DNA from: Malus domestica
Taxonomy: Eukaryota; Streptophyta; Magnoliopsida; Rosales; Rosaceae
Direction: 5' to 3'
DNA length: 64,000 bases
Assembly (NCBI RefSeq): GCF_042453785.1
Contig: NC_091672.1
Location: 1,431,001 to 1,495,000 of the forward strand
How positions within the stretch are numbered: the stretch's first letter is position 1; each line of letters opens with the position of its first letter. The notes below the pieces were generated by a model, which saw only the letters and a program-made list of their open reading frames with translations, did not search any database and was not told where the DNA came from. Below, piece by piece: positions 1-11,879 of this stretch. The translations under genes and the position numbers were made by a program.

Positions 1-943
1 ATTTAGTCAGTATGATGATCTTTTGTGACCGAAAGTAAATGTCATGAGTTTTTATTTGATTTATTCGTGTTTTTATTTATTTCTATTGAGGGCGACACTT
101 GACCCAATAGAAAGGTTGGTCACAAGTTCGAGTAAGGGAAATAGTCTATTTGCAAAAGAAAGGTAAGACTGTGTACAACACACATTCCTCTTGAGACTCG
201 CAAGCAAAAAACTTTGTTGACTTAAGAGTAGTTTTGTTTTTTTTTTAATTCTGATGAACAGATATAAACAAATAGGTGTATAATGATTAAAATACTGTGC
301 GATGAGTTATTTTTTCCTTAACAATAATGCCTAATTGCTTATAGCAGTCGAGGAAAACAAAGGGAAATTATGAGAAACTAACAAGATTAAAGCAAATGAT
401 TAGTTATTTATATAATACTGTTCTTGTTAATTTATTTCTTGTGTACACATATCACATATATCATGCCGTTAGTCAAGTTTTTCGTTAGTCACAATCATAT
501 TGCATATATAGAATGTCCCACCCAATGTTCTTTTGTCTGTTTTCTTTTGCCTTTTTCTTGCTGATTGATGACCCTTAATTTGTTGCATGCATGAATCCTA
601 CCGTACTTTTTGACCCCAAAAGACCACGAGCTACAAAAGCCTTTTTGTTTCACTTGGAATAATAATTGATGGAATCGGGAGGTTAACCAACTAAGTGACC
701 AACTTAAAGGAATTCTCTCTCTTTATTTTGTTGTGAAAAAAGTTTTTTGAGCAAGAGACTAATTAAGGTGTGGCCTTAATGTTACTGCACTGAGTGTAAT
801 AGATGCTTTATCGTTAAATTTTATATTCACTAATAATTGTCTATTTTCAGTTTTAATCATTCATTTTTCATATCATTCGATGTTACATGCTATTAAAATA
901 AATTGCAAAATTTAAAAATTTTAGATGTGGTTGCGGTGCATGT
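1..943. other. AT-rich intergenic DNA, no gene seen
   Basis: I see no convincing coding frame or RNA gene here. The stretch is AT-rich with short homopolymers. Its last five bases, CATGT at 939-943, are the left target-site copy of the copia element that follows. Confidence 0.6.
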
Positions 944-1217
944 TGATAACAGTATACCAAGCTTAATAGCTTGTGATCCTGTGGTTGTAATTGTGACAGG
1001 TGTAAGCATCTTGTAATTTTTGTAATAGCTTACGGAGTAAGCAACCTTGTTAGATATGTACCTTTGATAACTGCCATAGTAATCTGTTAAGAAAAACTGT
1101 TAATGAAAAATCACTTCTTTGTCTAAACTTTCTCTCTCTCTCTCTCTCTCTCTCTCTTTGAATACTCTTTCTTCTTCTGCAAGAATTCAATTCTTCTTCT
1201 TTGCTATTACATTTACA
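944..1217 (+). repeat. 5' LTR of copia element 1
   Basis: This 274-bp LTR pairs with 5891-6154. It carries a CT microsatellite (about 1130-1157) that is shorter and interrupted in the 3' LTR, which accounts for most of the 10-bp length difference. The 5' end TG and 3' end CA are intact. Confidence 0.9.
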
Positions 1218-1229
1218 TGGTATCATTCG
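1218..1229 (+). promoter_or_regulatory. Primer binding site (initiator Met-tRNA type)
   Basis: TGGTATCATTCG directly follows the 5' LTR. The first eight bases fit the usual plant copia site complementary to the 3' end of initiator methionine tRNA; the remaining bases have diverged. Confidence 0.75.
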
Positions 1230-1413
1230 TCGGAAGAGCTTCATGCTTGACGGTTTATTGATCTTGGTTCTTCTACTTCCGCTCTGCTACTCAATTTAGG
1301 GTTTCTAATTACCCTCTTCTTCTTTGTTTCTTGGTGCCTGTAATCTTGCACATAAGGTGTTTGATCTTACACCTCAAAGAATTTTTCTTTAGAATCTTGC
1401 TTGTTATTCGATC

Positions 1414-4400
1414 ATGGGGATTGCAATGCAACTGCAGATTCTTCAATCCCTGATTACTTCTTTAATTTCATTAGTTTCGTCCTCTGTCTCTATGAAACTT
1501 GATGAATCCAACTACATCACATGGCATTTTCAGATGGAGCTTATTTTGGAAGGCCATGGTATTATGGGTTTTGTGGATGGTATAAACCCTTGACCTCCAA
1601 GATTTGATACTCAGTTTTCGAGTGATTCCACTGTGTCTTTTAGTGATGATTACAAGATTTGGAAGATGCATGATCGAGCTCTCATGCAACTCATTACTGC
1701 CATTGTCTCCTTCTGCAATTTCTTGCGCTATAGGTAGCACCAGTGCTCGAGATTTATAGGTTCGTCTTAAGGAACAGTTCTCCATTGTCACTTGCGCTAC
1801 AATCTTTCAAATGAAATCTGAGTTGCATAACATCAAGAAAAGTACATATTCCATTTCTTTGTATCTTCAACGCATTAAAGAAGCCCGTGATTACTTGGCT
1901 GCTGCTGGAGTTCTATTTGATGTTGATGACATTGTGATCTTGACTCTTAATGGTCTGTCTTCTGAATATAGTACACTGAGAACTATTATTAAGGGTAGGG
2001 AGAATGTTATTTTTATGAAGGATCTTCGCTCATAGTTGCTTGCTGAAAAAGCAATGATTGCTAATGTTTCTGTCACTAATTTCCTTTATGCAATGGTGGC
2101 TAGCAATCTCTCTGGTTCATCTAAGTCTTCTAACTTTGAAGATAATGAGCATTATGAGAGTTCCTTTAAAAATGGTAATTCCTCAAATGGAGGTTTATAT
2201 GGTTCTCAAAGAGGTTTTTATCAGTCAAATGGTTTTGGCTATAAGTCAAATGGTTTTGGCTATAAGTCAAATTACGACAGAAACAAGGGTAAAGGCAAGC
2301 ATTACTATAATTCTAAGTCTCGATTTGGCAATGCAAAGTATGGTAACTTCAATAACAATGCTCCTGGTCTTCTTGGTACTTCTCCACCAAGATCACAAGG
2401 GTTTTCCTAGACTCCATGTCAAATATGTGATAAATATGGACATCTAGCTTTTACTTGCAAATTCAGAAATACTAAGAATCCTATTACAAAAAGATGTCAA
2501 ATATGTGGGAAGAGGAATCACAGTGCTCCATTTTGTCACTTCAGAATTGCAAACATTCAATCTTAGCAAGTGTCAGCTATGCATGTTGTTGCTCCATCAA
2601 CTATTCCAAGCGTTCCCCCTCAACAAATGTGGCTTGCTGATTCTCGGCAACATCTCATATGACTGCGGATCTCAATATCTTGTCATTGGCTTCTCAATTT
2701 CCTTCCAATGAAACAATCTAAACAGTTGTTGGTGGTGCAGGTTTATCAATCTCCCACATTGGTTCTTCCATGCTCCATACACATCTTAAACCACTGCACC
2801 TTAATTCAGTTCTATATGTCCCTAGATTAACTCAGAATCTGTTATCTATGCATAGACTGTGCTTGGATAATAACTGTAGTTAATATATGATGTTGTCTGT
2901 TTTTGGATCCAAGACAAAGCCACAAGGAAGATTCTATTCAAGGGACTTTGCAGTAATGGATTATATCATATTCCTCTCCCAGCCTCACACCATTCTTCAC
3001 AACCCAAAGTACAAGTGCTTTTCTTAGACAACAAGTATCTTCTAGTCTATGGCATAGTAGATTAGGTTGCCCATCCAATTATATAGTTTCTACAATGTTA
3101 AGAAAGTGCAATGTCTATGTTATACCTGATGACAAGTCTGTGATGTGTCATACATGTCTAGAGGGAAAGTTTTGTAAATTGCCATTTGTTCCTTCTACCT
3201 CTAAGTCCCTACATCATTTTGATATTGTTCACAGTGATGTCTGGGGTTATTCTCCATGTAATTTTGTAGAGGATTTTAAATACTATGTGACATTCATTGA
3301 TGAATGCACTAGATATCGTTGATTTTTTCCTATAATCAATAAAAGTAATGTTTGTTCATCTTTCATTGCCTTTTACAACTTTGTGTTGAGTCACTTTGCC
3401 ATTTTTGTTAAAACATTACAAAGTGATGGAGGAGGTGAATATATTAGCAAGCCATTTCAACAGTTTCTTATGAATAAAGTATTAAACACCAACTTTCATG
3501 CCCATATACCCCTGAACAAAATGGCCTAGCTGAGAGGAAGCATAGACATATTGTTGAAACAGTTATAACCCTTTTACAAACTGCCTCATTGCCCCCCCCC
3601 AAATCATGGTATTTTGCTTGTCAAGTTGTTGTTTACCTCATAAACAGAATGCCAACTCCAACACTAAATAACAAATCACCATTTGAATTGTTATTTAAAC
3701 ACATTCCAGACATCAATCATCTTAGGATCTTTGGCTGTTCTTGTTTCCCACTGTTGAAACCCTATAATAGTACCAAGTTACAACCTAAAACCACAAAATG
3801 TGTCTTTTTAGGCTATGCTTCCAGATACAAAGGCTACATATGCTATGAGGTGAATCAACAGAAGGTTTTTATCTCTAGGCATGTCATTTTTTATGAGAGT
3901 GAATTTCCCTATGCCATGTTGTCTTCCAAACACTTATATTAGTCCTTTTCTATTTCTTCCAATATGTCTTCTTATGCTCTCATGCTATCTGTTACACATG
4001 ACAATCATGTTGCTCCCATATCAACTGCATCTATTATGCCTGTCCTTGTGCCACATACTATACCATCATCTCCACATGGACTTATAAACCCAGTTCTTAA
4101 ATCCATTACTGCAACTTTAACACAATATGTTCCTCCTACTTTTCATGTGGCTACAGATTTGTCCTCTGGATCCAACTCTCATGATAGCACTAAGATATCC
4201 ACTGAGTTTCAACTTGAGAGCTTACAAATTATTCTCTCTATACTACCTATGAATACACATGTTATGCAAACAAGATCCAAGAGTGGTATCTTCAAGCCCA
4301 AAGTATTTCTCTCAACAGTTGCAGATGAGAAATCAGTTGATTTAACTCAAGTGGAACCATCCACATATAAGTCAGCTCTTAAATCTTCAATGTGGTGTGC

Positions 4401-5890
4401 AGCTATGGAAGAAGAACTCTTAGCGTTGCATTCTCAAGGCACTTGGTCTTTGGTTCTTCTTCCTGCAAATAAGAACTTGGTAGGGTGTAAGTGGGTCTTC
4501 ACAATTAAAAGAAATGTAGATGGTACTATATCAAGGTAAAAAGTCAGACTTGTTGCTAAGGGTTTCAATCAAGAAGAAGGGATTGACTATGAGGAGACTT
4601 TTAGTCCAGTTGTTAAACCTACAATTGTTAGATTACTCTTGGCTTTAACTGCACATTTTTGTTGGTTTTTAAGGCAGCTTGATGTGAAGAATGTCTTCCT
4701 TCATGACATTTTACAAGAAGAGGTCTACATGTCTTAACCCCCAGGGTTTATAAACTCTCAACAGTCTTTTCATGTCTGCAAGTTGCCTAAATCTCTATAT
4801 GGTTTAAAACAAGCCCCAAGGGCTTAGAACGAGAGGTTCACCAATTTCTTACATTCTCAGGGATTTCTAACTACTTATTCTGATTCCTCATTATTTGTGA
4901 AGCATGTTGGGAATTCTGTGGTGATTCTCTTGTTGTATGTAGATGATAATCACAGACAATGCTATTGCAGCTATTCAAGATGTCATCCAGTTTTTAGCTC
5001 ATGAATTTGATATTAAAGATTTGGGGCCCTTACATTATTTTTTAAGGATCCAAATCACTCACAGTGCCACTGGTTTATTTCTCTCACAGTTCAAGTATGT
5101 AACAGATTTGATAAACAAGACTGATATAGCCCTCTCCAAATCATGTCACACACCTTGTCTACCTTATAAAAGGTTACTTAAGGATGATGGCAAACCTTTT
5201 CATAATCTAGCACTGTATAGAAGTGTGGTGGGTGTTTTGCAATATCTTACTTTTATAAGACCTGATATTGCTTTATCAGTATATCAGGTTTGTCAGTTTA
5301 TGCATTGTCTAATGGAATCTCATTTTATAGCTAGGAAGAGAATTCTCAGATATTTGAAAGGTACAGTGGACTATGGTATTCAATTCAGCAAAGGAGATTT
5401 AGATTTACATGCATTCAGTGATGCTGACTGGGCTGGGGATCCAAATGACAGAAATTCTACTACAGGTTTGGTGGTCTACTTGGGTTCCAGTCTTATCTCT
5501 TGGTCCTCTAAGAAACAAATCACAGTCTCTAAATCTTCAATTGAAGCTGAATATCGAGCTCTCTCCTCCACAGCTGCAGAGATTGACTGGATTAAGCAAC
5601 TTCTGTAATTTCTCAAAGTTGATGTGCCATGTCCAACTACTCTATTCTATGACAACCTCTCTGCCATAGCATTAGCTTACAATCCAGTCATGCACCAAAT
5701 GACAAAGCACATTGAAGTTGATATTCACTTTGTTCGAGAGAGAGTTGCCAAGAAGTTACTTCAAGTGCATTTTGTTTCTTCTAATGAACAATTTGCTGAT
5801 ATATTTACTAAGGGTTTGTCTACTCCTTTGTTCCAGAGACACTGTTCCAATCTCAGGTTGAGCAAACCTCATCCTACAATTGAGGGGGGA
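1414..5890 (+). pseudogene. copia gag-pol polyprotein remnant with multiple stops and shifts
   Basis: Gag begins at 1414 with a typical copia N-terminus (LDESNYITWHFQMEL) but stops near 1592. Two CCHC knuckles follow at about 2417-2550 (CQICDKYGHLAFTC and CQICGKRNHSAPFC). Around 3095-3330 lies the pre-integrase and integrase region (CHTCLEGKFCKLPF, HSDVWG). Reverse transcriptase starts near 4440 (WVFTIKRNVDGT, then [22 protein letters not shown]) and RNase H spans about 5200-5890 (SDADWAGDPNDRNSTTG, SKSSIEAEYRALS). In-frame stops and frameshifts separate these blocks. Gag also contains a short tandem repeat encoding SNGFGYK near 2228-2270. Confidence 0.9.
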
Positions 5891-6154
5891 TGATAACAGT
5901 ACACCAAGCTTAACAGCTTGTGATCCTGTGGTTGTAATTATGACAGGTGTGAGCATCTTGTAATCCTTGTAATAACTTAAAGAGTAAGCAACCTTGTTAG
6001 ATATATACATTTGATAACTTCCATTATAATCTGTTAAGAAAAACTATTAATGAAAAACCACTTCTCTGTCTAAACTTTCTCTCTTTCTCTTTCTTCAAAT
6101 ACTATTTCTTCTTCTGCAAGAATACAATTCTTCTTCTTTGTTGTTACATTTACA
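5891..6154 (+). repeat. 3' LTR of copia element 1
   Basis: This 264-bp copy matches 944-1217 in order throughout, with scattered substitutions. It directly follows the polypurine tract and is followed by the target duplication CATGT at 6155-6159. Confidence 0.9.
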
Positions 6155-6159
6155 CATGT

Positions 6160-6520
6160 CATCCTGTGATTATAAATATATGTGTGTAATATATCTATTG
6201 GGTCTTCATCACAAAGATGGGTCGTTATTCTCAATCTCTCAGTCGTCATGCATGCTTTTATAGTATTAGGGTTAGGGTGTCCCCTCCTACCGACGAAATT
6301 AATGGAAACCCTACCCAGTTACCACGCGACCAGAATACATCCGCTACGTACTTCTGCTAATCATGTGGGAGCTAGTAGCATTAGAGGTTATCTCGATACA
6401 TGTTTCCATCTAGGGTTTGGTCTCATAGTTATTGTGAGTACAATATTTAACTAGTATTTAGGGATTTGATTAGACTAGCATTGGTAGTCTCACCAGTTGT
6501 TTTGGATAGTATATTCAGAG
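6160..6520. other. Intergenic, nothing recognised
   Basis: Between the copia element and the next MITE I see no coding similarity and no repeat structure. Confidence 0.5.
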
Positions 6521-6529
6521 GCTAAAGGG

Positions 6530-6752
6530 GGACCAGGATCCTCGCCGGATCCATTCCCTAAGGATCCTAGGGATCCCGCAATCCTATCCGTTCATTGTGT
6601 ATCGTGCGGTCAGTTTTCGTTAGTTACTATTTACTTTTGAATTTTAAAATTTAAAATTTAAATGATTTCTGACCGCACGATATACGATGAACGGATAGGA
6701 TTGCGGGATCCCTAGGATCCCTAGGGAATGGATCCGGCGAGGATCCTGGTCC
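6530..6752. mobile_element. Mutator-type MITE with about 100-bp terminal inverted repeats
   Basis: The left arm starting GGACCAGGATCCTCGCCGG is the near-perfect reverse complement of the right arm ending at 6752, leaving a short AT-rich centre. The 223-bp unit is flanked by an exact 9-bp repeat GCTAAAGGG (6521-6529 and 6753-6761). Long inverted repeats plus a 9-bp target duplication are the mark of Mutator-like elements. There is no coding capacity. The whole unit would fold into one hairpin. Confidence 0.9.
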
Positions 6753-6761
6753 GCTAAAGGG

Positions 6762-7231
6762 AGTTCAAAGAGTCTATAACTTTATGTTGACGTAAGGATC
6801 AAGTAATTGGCTATTAGGTGAGATGGAACTCTATGATTCGAGCACTATAAATCCAAGGGATCCCTGCACATATAGTAAACGCATTAAAGCTTACAAACTC
6901 CCCATTTAGTTGAGTGCATTAGGGCTATAGTGGGTTGAAGTTTTCCTTGTGGTTCAAGTAACCAGAGCTCTCGAGAATGGCTGCTCCATATATGTTCTAT
7001 TTGTGTGTTTTATTAGTTATAATCATATAGGTCTCACAATATATAATTAAGCTTTGTTTTCTTGCGTGGAAACCTTTTTCAAGAAAGTAATTAACTTTCA
7101 CATGTTTCTAATTTTACATGTGATATTATGTACTAATCTATACTAAGAGAATGGGGTTTGAACTCGGAACCCAATGTATTAATTTATATAATATCATGAA
7201 ATTCTCCATCCATTGCTTATTAATCTTATTT
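6762..7231. other. AT-rich spacer
   Basis: No gene or recognised repeat is seen before the first copy of the tandem segment begins. Confidence 0.5.
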
Positions 7232-7886
7232 TCAATTATCTTATTTTATTAGAATATTATAGTAGATTATCTTATGTTAAATTTAATGGCACGTATTTTC
7301 ACGTCACTCAACATACACATTGTATGTATTTAGCTCAAGCCGAATTATTCGACACTTCATGAAGGTCATAATTTAAAGCCTATCATAGAAGTATATGCAT
7401 TGTCTTTGGCCTCTTGCTCTAAATATTTCACAAGTTGCATCAAACTTCATACATGTGATGATCAATGCATACATGCACCCAATACTTAGTAAATTCTTAT
7501 TTACTATGCCGTTTCATATATTTAGGAACGGGCTTCCAATTGTAGGCCATGTTTCTTGAAATTGTCATCACCAGTGTGTGCATGATATATACTTGCTGAT
7601 ACAACCAAATAAAAGCTTGGATTCAATAAACTAAGATGTCTAGAGAGGTTAAGAGATCAAGGTGGTTACTTAACAAGAACGTACGACCGACATGTAACTA
7701 AGCAAACAAAGTGCCCATGCGAACAAATGTTTTGCATAGCAAATATCGATATTCTCAAGCGTTCATAGCAGGACACATATGAAATATGTCCTCAAGTAGA
7801 TCCATTCCAAAAAAATAAAACCATGCAGTTAAAACATCAACATAAACAACAAATATTTTAAAGTGATACCATCTTAGATACATAGG
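7232..7886. repeat. Tandem segment copy A (partial)
   Basis: This matches the first part of copies B and C (landmarks: GACGTCACTCAA-type box, CTTTGGCCTCTTGCTCTAAA, CCAATTGTAGGCCATGTTTC, AACAGGACACAT-type box). It lacks everything after the AACATCAAC landmark. No ORF is conserved between the copies, so the segment is non-coding as far as I can see. Confidence 0.8.
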
Positions 7887-7894
7887 CAGAAAAT

Positions 7895-8910
7895 CCTTAC
7901 AAAAATATGGAAGTTAATTATTCTACTAAAAGTTAAGTTGTTCAGCTAATTGCTAATTCAAAACAAGCTCCAAACAAGGAGCAGGCTGAGTAGATTCATA
8001 ACTAATATTGACAAATCTTATGTCCTGTGTGGAAATGATATTGAGAATCAAGATCATGTTTTTGCTAAGGGCAATTTTGCTACTAACGTTTGGAAACCAA
8101 TCCCTAATGTTGACATGGCAAATCTCCACACAAGTAGTTTCAATTTATCAAGTTCGCTTGATTCGTTGCCATATGACGAATCTGAGAATCTTTCTTTGTT
8201 AAGTAAAGTCTTATTGATATGCTGGCAAATATGGAATGATAAGAACAATGTAATCTTTAGGAAGACGAAGCCTCACCCTACTAAGGTTCCTTTACTAGCT
8301 GTTGCAGTTGGGATGGACTTTTTCAGGTTGGTTCGAAGATAGGAGGGAATCCCAGGAAGGTTGTGACGGAGATAAACAAATGGCATCCGCCTGATCCAGG
8401 CTTTGCAAAGATTAATTTTGATGGCTCTGTGGCTAGGAAGAATTCAGTGGCTGGTTTTGAAGTTCGGGATGAAAATGGTTGCCCATTAGTGGTTGGTGCT
8501 CGTTCTTTAGGCATGTGTACCATTACAGTAGCTGAAGCGTTCGCTCTTCGTGATGCTCTAAGATTTGCACAGCAGAAAGGCTTCACAAAAATCTTAGTGA
8601 AAGACTCAAAACTGGTTATTGATGCGATTGAAGAAAGATGCAATGTACACTGAGAATTAGTGATACAATTGCGGATATTGAATGGTTGGTTTCTTCTTTC
8701 CACTACTTAACTTAGAAGCATGTCTATCGAGAGGCAAATTTTGTTGCTAATGCTGTAACTACTTTAGGTCTTACTCTTTCGAATATGTTTATCTGGGATC
8801 GAGAGCTTTCTGATAAGGCCTCTACGGCTCTTTTATTTGATTATAACGGATATGGTTGTTCGCGAGGTTTCTCGCTTTAATGCATTTTCTTTTTAGCCAA
8901 AAAAAAAAAA
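7895..8910 (+). mobile_element. 5'-truncated LINE (L1-like) with zf-RVT and RNase H remnants
   Basis: The insert ends in a poly-A run (8899-8910) and is flanked by an 8-bp duplication CAGAAAAT (7887-7894 and 8911-8918), as expected for target-primed LINE insertion. The 5' part reads like the zinc-binding region that follows plant LINE reverse transcriptase (CGNDIENQDHVF, then WQIWNDKNNVIFR). After a frameshift near 8342, a plant-type RNase H domain follows at 8375-8650: WHPPDPGFAKINFDGS supplies the first acidic residue, AEAFALRDAL the glutamate and VKDSKLVIDAI a later aspartate. Stops after 8653 and at 8709 show it is dead. It sits exactly between tandem copies A and B. Confidence 0.85.
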
Positions 8911-9987
8911 CAGAAAATTTTAAATTATCTTATTTTATCATAATATTATAACAAATTATACATGTTAAATTTAACGATTATACGTATTTTGACGTCACTC
9001 AATATATATTGTATGTATTTAGCTCATAGTCATTCCACACTTCATGAAGATCATAATTTAAAGCCTACCTAAAAGTACTTTGGCATCTTGCTCTAAATAT
9101 TTCACAAGGTGCATCAAACGTCATATATGTGATGATCAAGGCATGCATGTGCACATTGCTTTGTAGCTTCCTATTTAATAATGCTGTTTCATATGTATTT
9201 AGGAACGGGCTTCCAATTGTAGGCCATGTTTCTTGAAATTGTCATCACTACCTAGCGTGATACTTGCCGATACAACCAGGGTTCAATAGACTAAGATGAC
9301 TAGATAGGTTAGCAGATCAAGGTGGTTACTTAACAAGAACGTACCAGCATGTAACTAAGCAATTGGAGCGTCCATGCGAACAAATATTATGCATAGCAAA
9401 TATCGATAGTCTCAAGCGTTCATAACAGGACACATGAAATATGTCCTCAAGTGGATCCATTCCAAAAAACAATACCATGCAGTTAAAACATCAACCTGTA
9501 CAAAAAACTTTTTTTTTTTAGAGATATAATCTTAACTAGATACACACACACACAGACATACAAGATAAAAACTTGGATTCAACATACTCAGTAAGATGTC
9601 TACAGGTTAACAGATTTAGGTGGTTACATAACAAAAGCCTACACCTTTCTTGATAAAATATGCATATCTTCGATATTCTCAACCTTTCAGATTCCTTCAA
9701 TCGATCCGTTTTCTAACGAAATTGTCGGCTGTATATATAAAAAATAAAACTACGCATGGTTCTTCACAACGATATAGTTACATTAAAGAAGTAAGAAATT
9801 CGGGCAATTCACATAAGAGATCAGTCAAAATGATTTAGTATTTAACTTGTCATTCAAAAAATCGAACCTAAAACTACTTAAACTGTTGTGCTAAGTGAGA
9901 AATGAAACCATGCATGTTAGCTTTTTGTTTTGCCTGCAAAACTATATATATTAGTTAAATCGTCATCATATTTTTGTAAGAACATTG

Positions 9988-10093
9988 TGTGAGAATGTGA
10001 GGACAAAGTTCCACATCGACAAGGAACCAAACCAAACAAAGACTTATATGGTGTTGAGCTATTTGTTTTATGTTGGAACCTCAATTTTCTTCC
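9988..10093. repeat. Short LTR/TRIM-like insertion in copy B
   Basis: This roughly 106-bp stretch is present in copy B and absent from the matching place in copy C (near 16500). It is flanked by CATTG on both sides (9983-9987 and 10094-10098) and contains AAAGTTCCACATCGACAAGG, a sequence style common at the ends of small plant LTR elements. The right end does not finish in CA, so the assignment is tentative. Confidence 0.4.
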
Positions 10094-10596
10094 CATTGTT
10101 AGTTTAATTAGAATTATTATCTCAGATCTTAATGTAAACTATGGGCCAAGTTAACGACCAAAATGTCAGCTTATTTTGGCTCTTGTTCTTCACATCATAT
10201 CCCTGATTGTATTTCCAAGAATCTAAAAACATTAAAATATAGCCTTTGAAATAATAATAAATAAATAAATTATTCATAAAAAAAAACAACCTATGCACAA
10301 GAAATTCCAAATTTAGGTAGAAGGGAAATTGCTCAAATATTTAGTCAGGGCACAACGACCTTTAGCACGACGTCTGTGTAGATACCTACATAGAATTAAC
10401 TGTGTTTTGTTTTATATTTAGTATTATTCAAAAGTTTATCGTTACAAAACTAATACCTTTGTGGAATAATTATATTCCATATACTATATACCAAAACTGC
10501 AGTCGTTTTCATGGTTGTTACTTGATAGATAGTTGCCCTAGCTAAAACGATAACTAAATGAAAATCGATGACCTCCTGAGGTGTCGAGGTGCTATC

Positions 10597-10851
10597 TGTT
10601 GGAAAATATTAGTATTTAGGTTTATTTTAATATTTGGGTTTTGCTTGTTAGTTAAGGAATTGGGCCTAGCCCATCCGAGTTAGAGTTTCTTAGGTTTTGC
10701 TCTCTATAAATATAGCTTATAGTTTAGCATGAATAACAAGTTAGTCACAATGTAGCCTCTAGGGTTTTGTTACCATTTCGACATTCTCATTTGTTTAATA
10801 ATATTCTTATTCTTGTTAGTCTTGTTCGTTGCGCACTCTGATATTCAACTG
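10597..10851 (+). mobile_element. Solo LTR inserted in copy B
   Basis: Copy B carries about 255 bp here that are missing from copy C, where the sequence runs unbroken (GAGGTGATATCATCAATC near 18020). The insert starts TGTTGGAAAATATT, contains a TATA-like box (TCTATAAATATAG, about 10702-10714), and is flanked by the near-duplicated TATC (10593-10596 and 10852-10855). This fits a solo LTR left by recombination between the LTRs of a small retrotransposon. The exact right boundary is uncertain by a few bases. Confidence 0.6.
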
Positions 10852-11076
10852 TATCATCAATCAATCAACAAACATTCCCATTTCTCTCTTGTAAATTTGA
10901 GAACCTTTTAACTTTTGTCATGAAATATTTATATTGTTTGCTTTGGAGTAGTTAAATGTGACTACAGAAATAAATATTTTGGAAAATTTCCATCGTATGT
11001 GGATGATTTAATTTGATTTCTTGGTCTAAGTATTGGGTTGCATATTGATATTAGCCAGCCTTAGGAAAGTTAGTTA

Positions 11077-11272
11077 TGATAGGTTGTAACATGTGCTTAG
11101 TGTAAAACAGAATGGTTAGGATTATGACAAGTGTCATATTATGATTAGTTGAGGTAGAGTGTTAGTTACAAATGTAAAGGATGGTATAAGCTATAAATAC
11201 CATAAAGATGTATTTATGATGGTGTGAAGAAAGTAATAAGAAAGTGAAGTATTTCAGATATTTGGTTTGAAG
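11077..11272 (+). repeat. 5' LTR of copia element 2, 3'-truncated
   Basis: This matches the first part of 13554-13794 and contains a TATA box (CTATAAATAC, 11191-11200). The last 45-50 bases of the LTR are missing: homology stops between about 11262 and 11272, where inverted integrase sequence begins. Confidence 0.85.
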
Positions 11273-11871
11273 GAGATTTGATGAACAATACATCTATCCC
11301 TTAGAAAGTTTGTGAAAGCTATACTGACATATTCTCCCCCACCATCACTTTGGAGAGTTTTAATAGAAGTGGCAAACTGAGTGTTAACATAAGCAAGAAA
11401 CTGAGCAAAGATATTTAAAATTGCAGCTTTATTCATGATTGGAAATATCCAAGTATACCTTGTACACTCATCAACAAATGACACATAATACCTAAACCCT
11501 TCTAAGGAACTAACAGGAGTAGAACCCCATACGTCTGAATGTATTACTTCAAAATGAATAACAGATTTTGAAGCAACACTAGGGAATGGTAATTTGAAAA
11601 ACTTGCCTTGCAAGCAAGCAATACAAGTTGTTGAATCCTTATTACATGAAACATAAATAGATGAATTCCTAAGTGCTGCAGTAGTAATATGATTGGCAAG
11701 ATGCCCTAGTCTACAGTGCCATAGTTCAGAGGACACCTTTTGACCAAGAAAAGCAGCTGGTGGGGACACATGTGATCTAGAAGACTTGAAAACTGGAATT
11801 GGGTAAACAACATTATTACTCAGTCCGTGGTATAACGTTTTCCCTATGACCTTGTCCAGATACAAGCACAT
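11273..11871 (-). pseudogene. Inverted copia integrase fragment
   Basis: Read on the minus strand, this gives a continuous copia pre-integrase and integrase segment: ELWHCRLGHLANH near the start, the zinc-binding CIACLQGKFFKLPF, then HSDVWGSTPV, YYVSFVDECTRYTWIFP and LQSDGGGEYVS (part of the catalytic core). It breaks off after HQIS, where the rest of the core (normally a Pro- and Gln-rich motif and the catalytic Glu) should follow. It has no stop over about 200 codons, so the inversion event is recent relative to decay, but the fragment is incomplete and in the wrong orientation to be expressed from its LTR. Confidence 0.85.
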
Positions 11872-11879
11872 CTCTGGTT

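Larger units (their letters stand above)
944..6154 (+). mobile_element. Ty1/copia LTR retrotransposon, full length, decayed
   Basis: The element is bounded by two LTRs that begin TGATAACAGTA and end TTTACA, and is flanked by a perfect 5-bp duplication CATGT (939-943 and 6155-6159). A primer binding site follows the 5' LTR and a polypurine tract (ATTGAGGGGGGA, 5879-5890) precedes the 3' LTR. Coding remnants run gag, integrase, reverse transcriptase, RNase H, which is the copia order. By eye the LTRs differ at roughly a tenth of sites and the coding region carries many stops, so the copy is old and cannot encode its own proteins. Confidence 0.93.

Noticed and set aside
8363-8653. RNase H-like frame as a host gene
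   Set aside because: It begins with GTG, is preceded by a frameshifted zf-RVT segment, followed by stops and a poly-A tail, and sits within a LINE target duplication.
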